A stretch of 64,000 nt of DNA, from the NCBI RefSeq assembly GCF_000010665.1, contig NC_012796.1, forward strand, positions 2,137,501 to 2,201,500. The letters run 5' to 3'. The notes beneath the pieces are model-generated. The model was not told the DNA's origin, did not search any database, and was given only the letters and a program-made list of their open reading frames with translations. Positions 32,293 through 41,538 of the stretch are shown here, piece after piece; within the stretch, counting starts at the first letter, position 1, and each line of letters begins with the position of its first letter. The stretch comes from Solidesulfovibrio magneticus RS-1 (GTDB lineage: Bacteria; Desulfobacterota; Desulfovibrionia; Desulfovibrionales; Desulfovibrionaceae). A program made the translations under genes and the position numbers.

Positions 32293-34547
32293 GAAAAAGC
32301 GTCCTCCATGGCTGCAAGAACCTGTTCCGGGGAAACGGGCAGGCGTGTCGCAAAAAAACCAGCGGCGTCCTGGAGCGCCTGGGCCACGGCCGGACCGGGC
32401 CCGTGGACGGCGATTTCGCCCATGCCTTTAAGTCCCATGGGGCCGGTGGGTTCGTCGTCGTCCAGGGCCAGACAGTCCATATCCGGAAGATCGGCGGCCG
32501 TGGGGAGCAGATAGGTGCACAGATCCCCGGCCCTCATATGGCCATCTTGCAGGACCGGGTCTTCATAAAGAGCCAGGCCCGCCCCCTGGGCCGCCGCGCC
32601 GTGGAGTTGCTGCTCCACGCCCTCCAAGGAAAACACCTTGCCGCAGGCCACGGCCAGGAAGCACTGGACCAGCCGCGCCGTCCCCGTCAGCGTATCGACC
32701 TCCACCCCGCACAGGCAGGCTCCATAAGCATAGAACCGGTGGGGGAAGCCGAAGCGGAATTCCCGCCCTGTGGCCGGTGGGTTTTGGACCACGGCCATGG
32801 TGTGCTGGTCAATGCAGATGCGGTCGTCGCGGGAGAGGAAACCGGCCAGCACGGCCAGGGGAACGGCCCGGCCGGTGGCCGGATCGGACACCGCGCCGGG
32901 CACGAGGACGAGGCGGTCGGGTTCGTCGCACAAAAGCGCCAGGCTTGCCCGGTGGCGCAGTTTCGTGGCCATGGCCCGGCAGGCGCCAAGGAGCGCGTTG
33001 CCGAAGGTGTAGGTGGTTCGGCTGGCCGAGGAAGAGCCGGCCGGGGGGCAGCGTTGGGTGTCGGGCTGCAGGAGGGTGAAAGCGGTTTGAGGCTGGTTGA
33101 GGGCCTTGGCGGCCATGGCCGCGAAGGTCGGGGCATTGCCCTGGCCCATGTCCGGCACGGAATTGTATAGGCGAAACGTGCCCTGGCGCGTGAGTTCCAG
33201 CTTGGCGGCGGCGTGGTCAGGCAGGCCCCGGCCGTAGCCCATGCCGTTGTGCATGGCGGTCAAGCCCACGCCGCGCCGGATAAACGGCGGGGCGGCCATT
33301 TTCCAGGCTTTCCGCTCCGCCCACAGCGGATGGGCCATGGCGGCGTCGAGGCAGGCGGCCACGTCGGTTCCGGGTTCGGCCGACACGCCGACGCCGTTTG
33401 CTTCGCCGGCCCGCAAGGCGTTTTGCCGCCGTAGTCCGGCCGGATCGCGCCCCAGCCGGCCGGCCAGCAGATCCATGGCCCGCTCCATGGCGAACGTCGC
33501 CTGCACCACGCCAAATCCCCGGAAAGCTCCGCCCACGGGATTGTTGGTGTAGGCGCAAAGGCCCTCGACGCGGGTGTTGGGGATGCGGTAGGGGCCGGCA
33601 GCATGTTCCATGCCAAGGGCCATGATCTCGGCGCTTAAGTGGGCATAAGGGCCGACGTCGAACAGCATCCGGCACTCCAGGGCCGCCAGCGTCCCGTCGG
33701 CGTCGGCTCCCAGGCGGATGTCCATGACGGCGCGATGGCGCTTGTAGCCGGCCAGGAAGGTTTCCTCACGGCTCCAAACCATCTTGATCCACCGTCCCGG
33801 AACGCGCAGGGCGGCCAGGGCCAGCAGGCACTGCACCGTGGCTCCGTCCTTGCCGCCGAAACCGCCGCCCAGGTAGGGTGCGCGGACGCGGATGCGCTGG
33901 GGATCAATCCCCAGGGCCTGGCCGATCTCGAAACGGTCGCGAAATGGGGCCTGGGTGGAGACGACCAGGTCCAGCCGACCTGACGGCGCAAGGCGGGCCA
34001 GGCCGTTTGGCGGTTCCAGAAAGGCGTGCTCCTGCATGGGCGTCTCGAAGCGTCCTTCCACGACCACGGCGCACCGGGCCAGGGCGGCCGGCGCGTCGCC
34101 CTTTTCCATGAGCCCCCGGGCCAGCAGATTGCCGTCGTCACGGCCGGAGTGCACCAGGGGGGCATCCGGGGCCAGGGCCTTGGCCGGGTCAAACACGCCG
34201 GGCAACGGCTCCAGGGTAAGCCGGATGCGGGAAAGGGCCTGGGCCAGCGCGTCCCGGCTTTCGGCCACGACCAGGGACACGGCATCGCCGCAGTGGCGCA
34301 CGCGATTGCCGCACAACACCGGTTGGTCCTTGTGCACGATGCCCTGGCGATTGGTTCCAGGCACGTCAGCCCGGGTCAGGACCGCCACGACGCCGGGTGT
34401 TTCGCGGGCCCTGGCCGCGTCCAAGGCGGTGATGCGGCCGTGGGGGATGCCGGCCCGCAGCGCCCCGGCCCAGAGACAGTCCGGGGGCGTTTCGTCCACG
34501 GCGTACCGCTCCCGGCCGCAGGCCTTGTCCAGGGCATCGATCCGCAT
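32289..34547 (-). CDS. molybdenum hydroxylase, molybdopterin-binding large subunit
   Basis: A 752-residue catalytic subunit of the xanthine-dehydrogenase superfamily. Molybdopterin-contact motifs are PYLGGGFGGKDG, GGAFRGFGVVQA and SVPDMGQGN, and the catalytic Glu is in GLKGMGEIAVHG. The substrate-pocket loop of CO dehydrogenases (Cys in AYRCSFR) is not seen, so it is an aldehyde, aromatic or N-heterocycle hydroxylase, or a reductive relative. The neighbouring aryl-CoA-ligase-like gene makes an aromatic or aryl-CoA substrate attractive, but this is inference. The ATG at 34547 with GGAG upstream is preferred to the longer frame. No XdhC/CoxF-like maturation gene adjoins. It is first of the three-gene unit, transcribed away from the ligase gene. 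Confidence 0.93.
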   Translation of the reverse strand: MRIDALDKACGRERYAVDETPPDCLWAGALRAGIPHGRITALDAARARETPGVVAVLTRADVPGTNRQGIVHKDQPVLCGNRVRHCGDAVSLVVAESRDALAQALSRIRLTLEPLPGVFDPAKALAPDAPLVHSGRDDGNLLARGLMEKGDAPAALARCAVVVEGRFETPMQEHAFLEPPNGLARLAPSGRLDLVVSTQAPFRDRFEIGQALGIDPQRIRVRAPYLGGGFGGKDGATVQCLLALAALRVPGRWIKMVWSREETFLAGYKRHRAVMDIRLGADADGTLAALECRMLFDVGPYAHLSAEIMALGMEHAAGPYRIPNTRVEGLCAYTNNPVGGAFRGFGVVQATFAMERAMDLLAGRLGRDPAGLRRQNALRAGEANGVGVSAEPGTDVAACLDAAMAHPLWAERKAWKMAAPPFIRRGVGLTAMHNGMGYGRGLPDHAAAKLELTRQGTFRLYNSVPDMGQGNAPTFAAMAAKALNQPQTAFTLLQPDTQRCPPAGSSSASRTTYTFGNALLGACRAMATKLRHRASLALLCDEPDRLVLVPGAVSDPATGRAVPLAVLAGFLSRDDRICIDQHTMAVVQNPPATGREFRFGFPHRFYAYGACLCGVEVDTLTGTARLVQCFLAVACGKVFSLEGVEQQLHGAAAQGAGLALYEDPVLQDGHMRAGDLCTYLLPTAADLPDMDCLALDDDEPTGPMGLKGMGEIAVHGPGPAVAQALQDAAGFFATRLPVSPEQVLAAMEDAFS

Positions 34548-34840
34548 ACAGAGGGCTCCATCTGGTGGTGTCGCCTCGCCCGGGGGCCACAGGCGTTTTT
34601 TCCGGCGGCGGACGGTTTGAGGTCCGGGGAAGGTGGCCTCTCCGACGCGGGGCAACAGGTCATTTATGAAATCGAAACATGGCGTATTTTTGGGAAGATA
34701 CCTGTTCTGTCGTCGCGGGACAAGGGCGTGAGGCCCTGATGGCCTGCCAAACGGCACGGCGGGCGCTTGTTGCCGCCGCGTTTGACCGGTCCTGGCGGGC
34801 GGGGTAGGGGTGACGCATTCCAACACATGGGAGAAGGACC
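34548..34840. promoter_or_regulatory. divergent promoter region of the hydroxylase and ligase units
   Basis: This 293-base space separates two outward-reading units. Around 34640-34700 it turns AT-rich (CATTTATGAAATC, CGTATTTTTGGG), and ACAGGT (34647) is mirrored by ACCTGT (34699), a widely spaced dyad. No known operator is recognised. Confidence 0.35.
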
Positions 34841-36328
34841 ATGCGCGACGGAGAAAACGCCGCCCGGGCCATCTTGGACGCCGGCCTGGCTTTCGGGGCC
34901 GAGCGGCCGGCCTATCTGTGGGGCGACGCCGTATTGCCCTACGGCGCGTTGGACGCTCGAGCCCGGCGATTCGCCGCCTTCCTCGCCGCACGGGCCATAG
35001 CCCCGGGCGAGCGCGTGCTGCTGGTTTTGCCGGATACGCCCGCCTTTGCCGTGGCCTTTCTCGGGGCCATGCTCGCGGGAGCCTGTCCCGTGCCCCTCAA
35101 CACGAATTTGACGACTGAAGACTATGCCTTTTTGCGCGACGACGCCGGAGCCCGGCTCGTCGTGACCGTCGCCGGCCATACCGCTCTTGGCGCGGTCACG
35201 CAGGATGTCCAGGGCGTGTGCTGTAACGATCTGGGGCCGCCGGAAATCAAGAATTTTTCCTCAGAGTTGGCTGCACATCCCGCTAATGATGCCCTGCCGG
35301 GTTTCATGCTCTACAGTTCGGGGTCCACCGGCCGTCCCAAGGGCGTGCCCCACCACCAACGGGATCTGCTGATTCCGTCCGCCACCTGGGGGCACCTGCT
35401 CGGGCTGTCCGGCCGGGACATCGTCTTTTCCTCCAGCAAATGCTTTTTCGCCTACGGGCTGCTGGCGAACTTGGCGCTCCCCCTGGCCGTGGGGGCCTCG
35501 GTCGTGCTTTTCCCGGGCAAACCCGGCCCCGGAGAGGTGTTTGACATCCTGGCCGGTCGCAGCCCCACGGCGTTTTTCGGCGTGCCCACGCTCTACAATT
35601 TGATGATCCGGACTTTCGAGCCCGGCTTGCGCCAGCACGTGCCGGCGATCTGTTTCAGCGCGGGCGAAGCCCTGCCCGGTGTGCTGCACGAGATCTGGCT
35701 GGAGTTGACCGGCCGGGAGATCCTCGACGGCATAGGCTCCACCGAGGCCTTCAACGTGTTTATCGCCAACAGCAAAGGCGCGTCCCGGGCCGGTTTCGCC
35801 GGCCGGCCTGTTCCGGGCTTCGAGACTCGGCTCGTGGACGACGGCGGGGCCGAGGTTGCGCCCGGGACCGAGGGCAATCTGCTCATTCGCGGTCCGGGGC
35901 TGTGCCGGGGCTACTGGAACCGCCCGGACAAGACCCGTGAAACCATGTTGGAAGACGGCTGGATGCGCACGGGTGATGTGTTCGTCGAAAAGGACGGCTG
36001 GTTCGCCCATCTGGGCAGAAGCGACGACATGCTGAAATCCGGTGGGCAATGGGTGTCTCCGGTCGCGGTGGAGGAAGCGCTTTTGCGCCACCCGGCCGTG
36101 GCCGAATGCGCCGTGGCGGCCCGGCGCGTCAACGGTCTGGACGTCGTGTGCGCCTATGTGACGCCTGTGCCGGACGCCGGGCCGGAAAAGGCGCTTGGGG
36201 CCGCCTGGCGCGAGTTCTTGCGCGCCTGCCTGCCCGAGCACATGTGCCCGGCGCTTTTTGTGTGCGTCCCGCAGCTGCCCAAGACGGCGACAGGCAAAGT
36301 GCAGCGCTTCAAACTGCGCCAACTATAA
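34841..36328 (+). CDS. aryl-CoA-ligase-like AMP-forming enzyme
   Basis: A 495-residue ANL-superfamily enzyme that adenylates a carboxylic acid and passes it to CoA or a carrier protein. Core motifs: YSSGSTGRPKG (phosphate loop), DGIGSTEAFNVFI (A5, the form seen in benzoate/hydroxybenzoate-CoA ligases), WMRTGD, GRSDDMLKSGGQWVSPVAVEE (hinge, aryl-type) and the catalytic Lys in KTATGKVQRFKL. The length and style point to benzoate-CoA-ligase relatives rather than fatty-acid enzymes. A carrier-protein fusion gene lies 20 bases downstream, so the acyl group may be loaded on its phosphopantetheine instead of on CoA. The start has GGAGAAGG-like bases upstream. Confidence 0.88.
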   Translation: MRDGENAARAILDAGLAFGAERPAYLWGDAVLPYGALDARARRFAAFLAARAIAPGERVLLVLPDTPAFAVAFLGAMLAGACPVPLNTNLTTEDYAFLRDDAGARLVVTVAGHTALGAVTQDVQGVCCNDLGPPEIKNFSSELAAHPANDALPGFMLYSSGSTGRPKGVPHHQRDLLIPSATWGHLLGLSGRDIVFSSSKCFFAYGLLANLALPLAVGASVVLFPGKPGPGEVFDILAGRSPTAFFGVPTLYNLMIRTFEPGLRQHVPAICFSAGEALPGVLHEIWLELTGREILDGIGSTEAFNVFIANSKGASRAGFAGRPVPGFETRLVDDGGAEVAPGTEGNLLIRGPGLCRGYWNRPDKTRETMLEDGWMRTGDVFVEKDGWFAHLGRSDDMLKSGGQWVSPVAVEEALLRHPAVAECAVAARRVNGLDVVCAYVTPVPDAGPEKALGAAWREFLRACLPEHMCPALFVCVPQLPKTATGKVQRFKLRQL

Positions 36329-36348
36329 CGACCGGATCGGAGTGGGCC

Positions 36349-37638
36349 ATGTCTGTTTCCCTTGACGTCTTGCGCGAGTTGCTTGTTGAAGCCGGTGTTG
36401 CCGCCGACGTTGCCGAGGCCATCCGACCGGATGCTCCACTGCTGCGCCAGGGCGTGGATTCTCTCAATTTTTCGGCTTTTTGCCTGGCCGTGGAGCACCG
36501 AATCGGGCTGTCCCTGAACGAACGCGACGCCCTGACCCTGCGGACTCTTAACGATTTCGTGGGGTATCTGGGCGCGGCCCGAAACGATACGCCGCCGGCC
36601 GATCCTGTCGGACGGATCGTGCGAAACTGGCGGGAGGTTGAGGCCGGCCGCTCCTTTGCGGTGGGGCCGTTGCGTCCTGGCGACGGGCAAGGCGTCGCCC
36701 AGCTATTTTACGCCATTTACGGCGATCGCTACCCGGTGGAAGATTATTACATTCCCGAGCGCATCGAATCCTTGAACGCCCAGGGCCATCTGCTGACCGT
36801 GGTGGCCCGGCTGGAGACGGGAGCCGTGGCCGGCCAGGGGGCCTATTACCAAAGCTCCCCGCCCAACAAGGCCCTGTTCGAGTTCGGGCAGGTGATGGTC
36901 GATCCGGCCTATCGAAACACGACCATGGCCGCCAGGATCGTCCGGGAAATGGAACGCCTGTCGCGACTCATGCCCCAGGCGGAGGGCTTTTTCGGGGAGG
37001 CGGTGTGCACCCATTTGGTCACCCAGAAGCTCGTGGACAGACACGGTTACGCGGAGTGCGGCCTGGAAGCGGCCCTCATGCCCTCCGGCGCCTACGAGAA
37101 GGAGGGCGCGGGTTCCCTGCGAGTGAGCTGTCTCCTGGCTGCACGCGTCGATCGCGACCGGCCCATGAAAATGCATCTGCCCGAATGTTATCGGCGGGAA
37201 TTGGCCTACATTCTGGAGGGGTTTTCCCTGAACCGCGACATCTCGTTCGACGGACGGCAGGAGCCGACCATCCGGGAATCTTCGTTGGAACGACGCCTTT
37301 TCGACTTTGCCCAGGTCGAGCGAGTGCAGGCCGTCGGCATCGGGGCTGATTTTCCCGAACGGGCGGCCGTCTTGGATCGTGAGGCGGCGCAGCGGGGGCT
37401 GGCCGTGCTCCAGGTGTTCGTCAATGTCGGCGATCCGGGAGCGGCATTGGCTGTGGAGGCTTTGCGCGAGCGCGGTTTTTTCCTGGGCGGCCTCATTCCG
37501 CTCTGGTTCGGCACCGACGGGCTGCTCATGCAAAAGGTGTATGTCGCGCCAGAATTCGAGGCCATCAACTTGTATTCGTCCAGGGCCAAGACGCTTTTGG
37601 AATTCATTCGCGACGACTACGACCGTATTGGCAAATAG
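36349..37638 (+). CDS. acyl carrier protein fused to a GNAT-type module
   Basis: A 429-residue fusion. Residues 1-80 form an acyl-carrier domain with the phosphopantetheine Ser38 in QGVDSLNF and a helical layout typical of ACPs. Residues 95-270 look like a GNAT acetyltransferase (VGPLRPGDGQGVAQLFYAIYG, FEFGQVMVDPAYRNTTMAARI, the acyl-CoA-loop region). Residues 280-429 form a second module ending GLAVLQVFVNVGDPGAALAV, RGFFLGGLIPLWFGTDGLLMQK. The last module matches the end of the RsbW-like protein at 27291. ACP-GNAT fusion in one chain suggests that a carrier-bound acyl group is handed to, or taken from, the GNAT site. It starts 20 bases after the ligase gene with GGAG upstream. Confidence 0.75.
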   Translation: MSVSLDVLRELLVEAGVAADVAEAIRPDAPLLRQGVDSLNFSAFCLAVEHRIGLSLNERDALTLRTLNDFVGYLGAARNDTPPADPVGRIVRNWREVEAGRSFAVGPLRPGDGQGVAQLFYAIYGDRYPVEDYYIPERIESLNAQGHLLTVVARLETGAVAGQGAYYQSSPPNKALFEFGQVMVDPAYRNTTMAARIVREMERLSRLMPQAEGFFGEAVCTHLVTQKLVDRHGYAECGLEAALMPSGAYEKEGAGSLRVSCLLAARVDRDRPMKMHLPECYRRELAYILEGFSLNRDISFDGRQEPTIRESSLERRLFDFAQVERVQAVGIGADFPERAAVLDREAAQRGLAVLQVFVNVGDPGAALAVEALRERGFFLGGLIPLWFGTDGLLMQKVYVAPEFEAINLYSSRAKTLLEFIRDDYDRIGK

Positions 37639-37871
37639 CCGCACAAGAATGCGTTTTTTTCCTGTCTGGAAACGGCCAGGGAAACGGCGTTCGTTGGTGA
37701 GACGTCCCGTTGGCGCAGATGAGACGGGGGAGATTGTCGCGAACCGATTGTCGAGTGCCGGTTGAAGACCAACCTCGCCGTAGGGGGGAATTTGTCTTTA
37801 GGCGGCAAAATGGCAAAGGCCGTTTCGCCGCGCGTCCATTTTCTGGTCCCTGAGAGCGGGCTGCATGGTGC

Positions 37872-39047
37872 TCAAACGCCGTCGTCGGGCAGTGCCAGCC
37901 GGCGCAAGGCTCCGATTTTCTCCAGATACTCGGCGCGGTAGGCTTCGCCGTTGGCGGTGAAGGCGGCGGCGCGTTTCGCATGGACGTCGCACCAGCCGGC
38001 CAGGGCGGGAACCGGGCGGCGCGCGCCGTAAGCCCGCACCATGTGGAGCAGATTGTGGCACACCGGCATGTGCGGGGCGGCCTCGACGAGCAGGTCGGTG
38101 AAGTCCTCCTCGGGGCGCGCCAGGAAGTTGCCCACGGCCCGGGCCGCCCGGTAGTTGGAGCCGGAGACGAGGTGTTCGAGTAGGGCGTTGTTGTCCAGGC
38201 GTTCAGGCGACCATGTACCGCGCCAGGCCTCGGGCACGGTCTCGTGTGGGAGATAGTCGGCCCGGCCGGCCGCCAGGCTCCGAACGATGGCCGCCACAAG
38301 AGCGGGCCAGAGGCTGCCGGCATGTTCCAGGTCCCGGGCCATGGCCGGGTGATCTGGGTTTGGCTCGTCGGCGATGCGCAGGAAGGGGAAGTGGGCCTCC
38401 ACCGGAAGGTCCGAGCGGGCAAAAACGCCGCCCATGACGCGGTCGGCGTCCAGGAAGGTGACCCCGGGCAGGCCGTCCGCCCAGGCCGCGAACTGCCGGG
38501 CCGGACCATCCCAAAGGGCGTCCCAGCCGTCGAGATAGGAGTGAGGCGCGGGGCCAAGGCCGGGATAGTGCCCCATACGGCCGATGACGAGGATGGGCAC
38601 GCCCGGCAGTCGCTCGCGAAAGAGCAGCAGCATGGCCGCGAAACGATTGAGATAGCCAGCCGGATTGGGCACAATGGCGTCGAAATGGCGCTCCATGGCC
38701 CGCTTGAGGCCGGGCTTGCGCTCCAGGGCGGCCGGGTCGAGGTAGAAGCAGTATTTTTCTATTTTATGAAGTAAAAGCGGCCGGTTTTCATGGAAAAGAT
38801 TGACCACCAGCGCTTCGGGCCGGGGCGTGGCCGGCGGCGGGGTGAACTGGTCGATCAGTTCACGGGTGTGTAGGTATTCCTCGACCCTGGCACCGGCGAT
38901 GAGATCAGCCACAAGCCGCGGCACGGCTGCCGGCGAGGCGGTCAGGGTCAGGGGCGAGGCCAGGGAGGCAAACGAGACGTCCAGGCCGGCGGCGGCCGCC
39001 GCCTCGGCGCAAAACTGCATCTGGCAGTTGCCGCGAAAAAGGATCAT
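37872..39047 (-). CDS. WcbI-like polysaccharide biosynthesis protein
   Basis: A 391-residue protein that begins MILFRGNCQMQFCAEAAA. The GNCQ box at the extreme N-terminus is the hallmark of WcbI-type putative acyltransferases of capsule biosynthesis, with later conserved stretches NLFHENRPLLL, VPNPAGYLNRF and LVIGRMGHYPGLGP. The C-terminal third is helical and variable. The reaction is not established for the family; O-acylation of a glycan is the usual suggestion. The start has GGAGG upstream. It is convergent with the ACP fusion and does not share its transcript, so membership of the cluster is uncertain. Confidence 0.75.
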   Translation of the reverse strand: MILFRGNCQMQFCAEAAAAAGLDVSFASLASPLTLTASPAAVPRLVADLIAGARVEEYLHTRELIDQFTPPPATPRPEALVVNLFHENRPLLLHKIEKYCFYLDPAALERKPGLKRAMERHFDAIVPNPAGYLNRFAAMLLLFRERLPGVPILVIGRMGHYPGLGPAPHSYLDGWDALWDGPARQFAAWADGLPGVTFLDADRVMGGVFARSDLPVEAHFPFLRIADEPNPDHPAMARDLEHAGSLWPALVAAIVRSLAAGRADYLPHETVPEAWRGTWSPERLDNNALLEHLVSGSNYRAARAVGNFLARPEEDFTDLLVEAAPHMPVCHNLLHMVRAYGARRPVPALAGWCDVHAKRAAAFTANGEAYRAEYLEKIGALRRLALPDDGV

Positions 39048-39199
39048 CTTCGGCCTCCAGGCTCCTGAGGGTTCACGAATAGGCTTGCTGCTCCGCCTTG
39101 CGCGGCATCCCGCATCAGGCAATGGAATTATTTACAATGCGCAGAATTTCAGGGCGTTGCGCGGGGCGCAGGCGAGATGCCTTCGAGGTCGCGCCATAA

Positions 39200-39236
39200 G
39201 CGTCAGGCGTCCCCGCATGGGGGCAACGCCTGACGC
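39200..39236. other. perfect 11-bp stem hairpin in an intergenic region
   Basis: GCGTCAGGCGT (39200-39210) and ACGCCTGACGC (39226-39236) pair perfectly; an inner CCCC-GCAT-GGGG extends the stem. It lies between the divergent WcbI-like gene and the MBL gene, with no T-tract on either side. It may be a 5'-UTR element or protein-binding dyad. Confidence 0.5.
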
Positions 39237-39340
39237 GTCAGGAGATAAAGCGCGCCCGACACGCGGCGGGCCAGCCGCAACCGTTTACGGCAAGGGGCTT
39301 GCAGACGCGTCCCGTTGTGGGACTTTATTGCCGGTAGCCT

Positions 39341-39967
39341 ATGTACATCAAGACGTTTTCCATGCAGCCCTACGCGGTCAACAGCCACCTCGCCTGGATC
39401 GACTCCGGCGAGGCCGTGGTGGTGGACTGCGGCGGCGAACCCGAGCGGATGCTCGACGAGATCGCGACCCGAAAGCTGCGCCTTGGCGCGGTGCTTCTTA
39501 CCCATCTCCACCAGGACCACATCCTGGGCGTGGCCCGGCTCATCGAAGCGACGGGCGCGTCCGCCCTGGCCCCGGCAGCCGACGCCGCCCTGGCCGGCCA
39601 GCCCGGCTACGGCCTCAAAATGCCCATGCCGGACGTGCCGCTTTTTGCTTTCAAGCCCGTGCCCCTGGGCCGGACGGCGTTTCTGGGCGAACCCTGTCTG
39701 GTGCTGCCCGTGCCCGGACACACGCCGGGCCATGTGGTCTATTTTTTCCCCAAGTCATTGGCGGCCTTTACCGGCGACACGCTCTTTCGGGGGAGCGTGG
39801 GGCGCACGGACACCGCCTACGGCGACGCCGACCTGCTGTTGCGGTCCATCCGCGAGCGGCTGCTCGTCCTGCCCGAGGCCGTGGAATTTTTCCCCGGGCA
39901 TGGTCCCTCCACGACGGTGGCCCGGGAAAAGGCCGAAAACCCCTTTTTCGCGCTAAAAGCGCCCTGA
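39341..39967 (+). CDS. metallo-beta-lactamase-fold hydrolase (glyoxalase II-like)
   Basis: A 208-residue cytoplasmic hydrolase of the MBL superfamily. The metal site motif is LLTHLHQDHILG (HxHxDH), with further ligands at His in VPGHTPGHV, Asp in FTGDTLFRGSVGRTD and His in FFPGHGPSTTV. The layout and length match the hydroxyacylglutathione-hydrolase-like family found in anaerobes, which hydrolyse thioesters or related bonds. The exact substrate cannot be read from sequence. The gene stands alone and is followed 145 bases later by the phosphodiesterase gene in the same direction. Confidence 0.9.
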   Translation: MYIKTFSMQPYAVNSHLAWIDSGEAVVVDCGGEPERMLDEIATRKLRLGAVLLTHLHQDHILGVARLIEATGASALAPAADAALAGQPGYGLKMPMPDVPLFAFKPVPLGRTAFLGEPCLVLPVPGHTPGHVVYFFPKSLAAFTGDTLFRGSVGRTDTAYGDADLLLRSIRERLLVLPEAVEFFPGHGPSTTVAREKAENPFFALKAP

Positions 39968-40111
39968 TCCCTTGATGTGGGGGGACAACCGCCACAGACC
40001 GGGTCGGCGTCTCCAGGCTTTCCCTTTGCCGGGGCGGCGTGTACCTTGCCGCGAACACCGTTCACAGCGCGCGCCCGCATTCTGGCCGGGACGACGTTCA
40101 AAGGAAAGACC

Positions 40112-41434
40112 ATGGCAGCCATCGGTGGTTCGGACACGTTTCTCCTTTTTTCCGACGTCCACTTCAATCCCTTTGCCGATCCGTCCCTGGTTCCGGCCTT
40201 GGCCGCCGCCGACGTGTCCCAATGGAAGACCATCCTGGCCTCTTCGAGCCAGACTGGCTACCCGGCCTACGGCAGCGACAGCAACTACGTCCTTTTCGAA
40301 TCCACCCTGGACGACATGGCTGGCCGGGCCGGCGACGTGGACCTCATCCTCTATCCCGGCGACATCCTGGGCCATAATTTCGGCGCGAATTACGTTGCCT
40401 TGACGGGCGATTCGAGCCAGGCCGGTTATGAATCCTTTGTCCTTAAGACCGTACAGTTTTTCGTTCAGGAAGTGGACAGCCGCTTCCCCGACGCCACGGT
40501 GCTCGTGGCCGACGGCAACTGCGACACCGACGCCGTGCCAAACGGCATCGGCGCGCGGCCCGGCGACGCCTATCTCGCCAGCACCGCCCCGGTCATCGCC
40601 CAGGCGTTTTTCAACAACGACGCGGACCGGGCGGCCTTTACCGCCGGTTATTCCCAGGCCGGGTACTACGTGCTGGAACCCGACGGCCCCACGGGGCTGA
40701 AATACCTCGTGCTCAACAGCAACCTGTGGATCAGCGAGTACGACGACCCCACGGCCGGGGCCATGGAAATGGCCTGGTTCGCCTCGGAGCTGGCCGATTC
40801 GGCCCGGGATTTCCAGAAAGTCTGGGTGCTGGGGCACATCCCGCCTGGAACCGCTGCCTCCGGCGTGGTTTCGAGCTATGCCCAGACCGGGCAGATAGCC
40901 TATCAGGGCAACATGGAGGACACATTCAACAACGCCTTCGTGTCCCTGGAGCTGGCCTATTCCTCCACCATCGCGGCCACGTTTGCCGGCCACACCCACT
41001 CCGACGACTTCCGGCTGCTGACCGCCATGGACGGTTCGGACGCCTCGGAACTGGTGCGCATCGCTCCGGGCATTTCGCTTTTTCTTGGCGGCAACCCCGG
41101 CTATCAAATCTACAGCTATGACGCCCAGACCTTTGCCCTGCAAGACGAGACGACCTACGTCCTGGACGTCGGCGCGAGCAAACCGGCCTGGAGCCTGGAG
41201 TATGATTACGCCGCGAGCTACGGCGTCGGCCTGGCCACGCCACAGGAGTGGCAGGCGGCCTATCTCGCCGTGCTGGCCAATCCGGCCAGCCAGACGACCT
41301 ATCTGTCGGCGCTCAACCAGGGGGCCGACAATCAGACCGCCGTCACCGCCGCCGTCGCGCCGATCTATTTGATGACGCCGGGGCTGACGACGCCGGCCAG
41401 CTTCAACGCCGTGGGCGCTGTCCTGGCCGGATAA
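40112..41434 (+). CDS. calcineurin-like metallophosphoesterase (sphingomyelinase-like)
   Basis: A 440-residue phosphoesterase with the dimetal motifs in order: LFSDVHFNP (DxH), LILYPGDILGHN (GD), VADGNCDTD (where GNHD or GNND is usual, here GNCD), VLGHIPPG and FAGHTHSDDF (GHxH). The arrangement resembles the acid-sphingomyelinase-like phosphodiesterase group. No signal peptide is visible from the chosen ATG (AAGGA upstream), which is odd as the group is mostly exported; an upstream frame adds a weakly hydrophobic extension but no clear signal. Long insertions rich in Ala, Ser, Gly and Tyr separate the motifs. A terminator follows. Confidence 0.82.
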   Translation: MAAIGGSDTFLLFSDVHFNPFADPSLVPALAAADVSQWKTILASSSQTGYPAYGSDSNYVLFESTLDDMAGRAGDVDLILYPGDILGHNFGANYVALTGDSSQAGYESFVLKTVQFFVQEVDSRFPDATVLVADGNCDTDAVPNGIGARPGDAYLASTAPVIAQAFFNNDADRAAFTAGYSQAGYYVLEPDGPTGLKYLVLNSNLWISEYDDPTAGAMEMAWFASELADSARDFQKVWVLGHIPPGTAASGVVSSYAQTGQIAYQGNMEDTFNNAFVSLELAYSSTIAATFAGHTHSDDFRLLTAMDGSDASELVRIAPGISLFLGGNPGYQIYSYDAQTFALQDETTYVLDVGASKPAWSLEYDYAASYGVGLATPQEWQAAYLAVLANPASQTTYLSALNQGADNQTAVTAAVAPIYLMTPGLTTPASFNAVGAVLAG

Positions 41435-41538
41435 AGCGAGACGTCCCGCGTCGGTTCCGCCCGAGACAGGGCGCAGCCAGCCCAGCCACAGGCCGCAGCC
41501 TGCGAAGCTCCATCAGTTTGGGCAACGAGCAAACGCAA

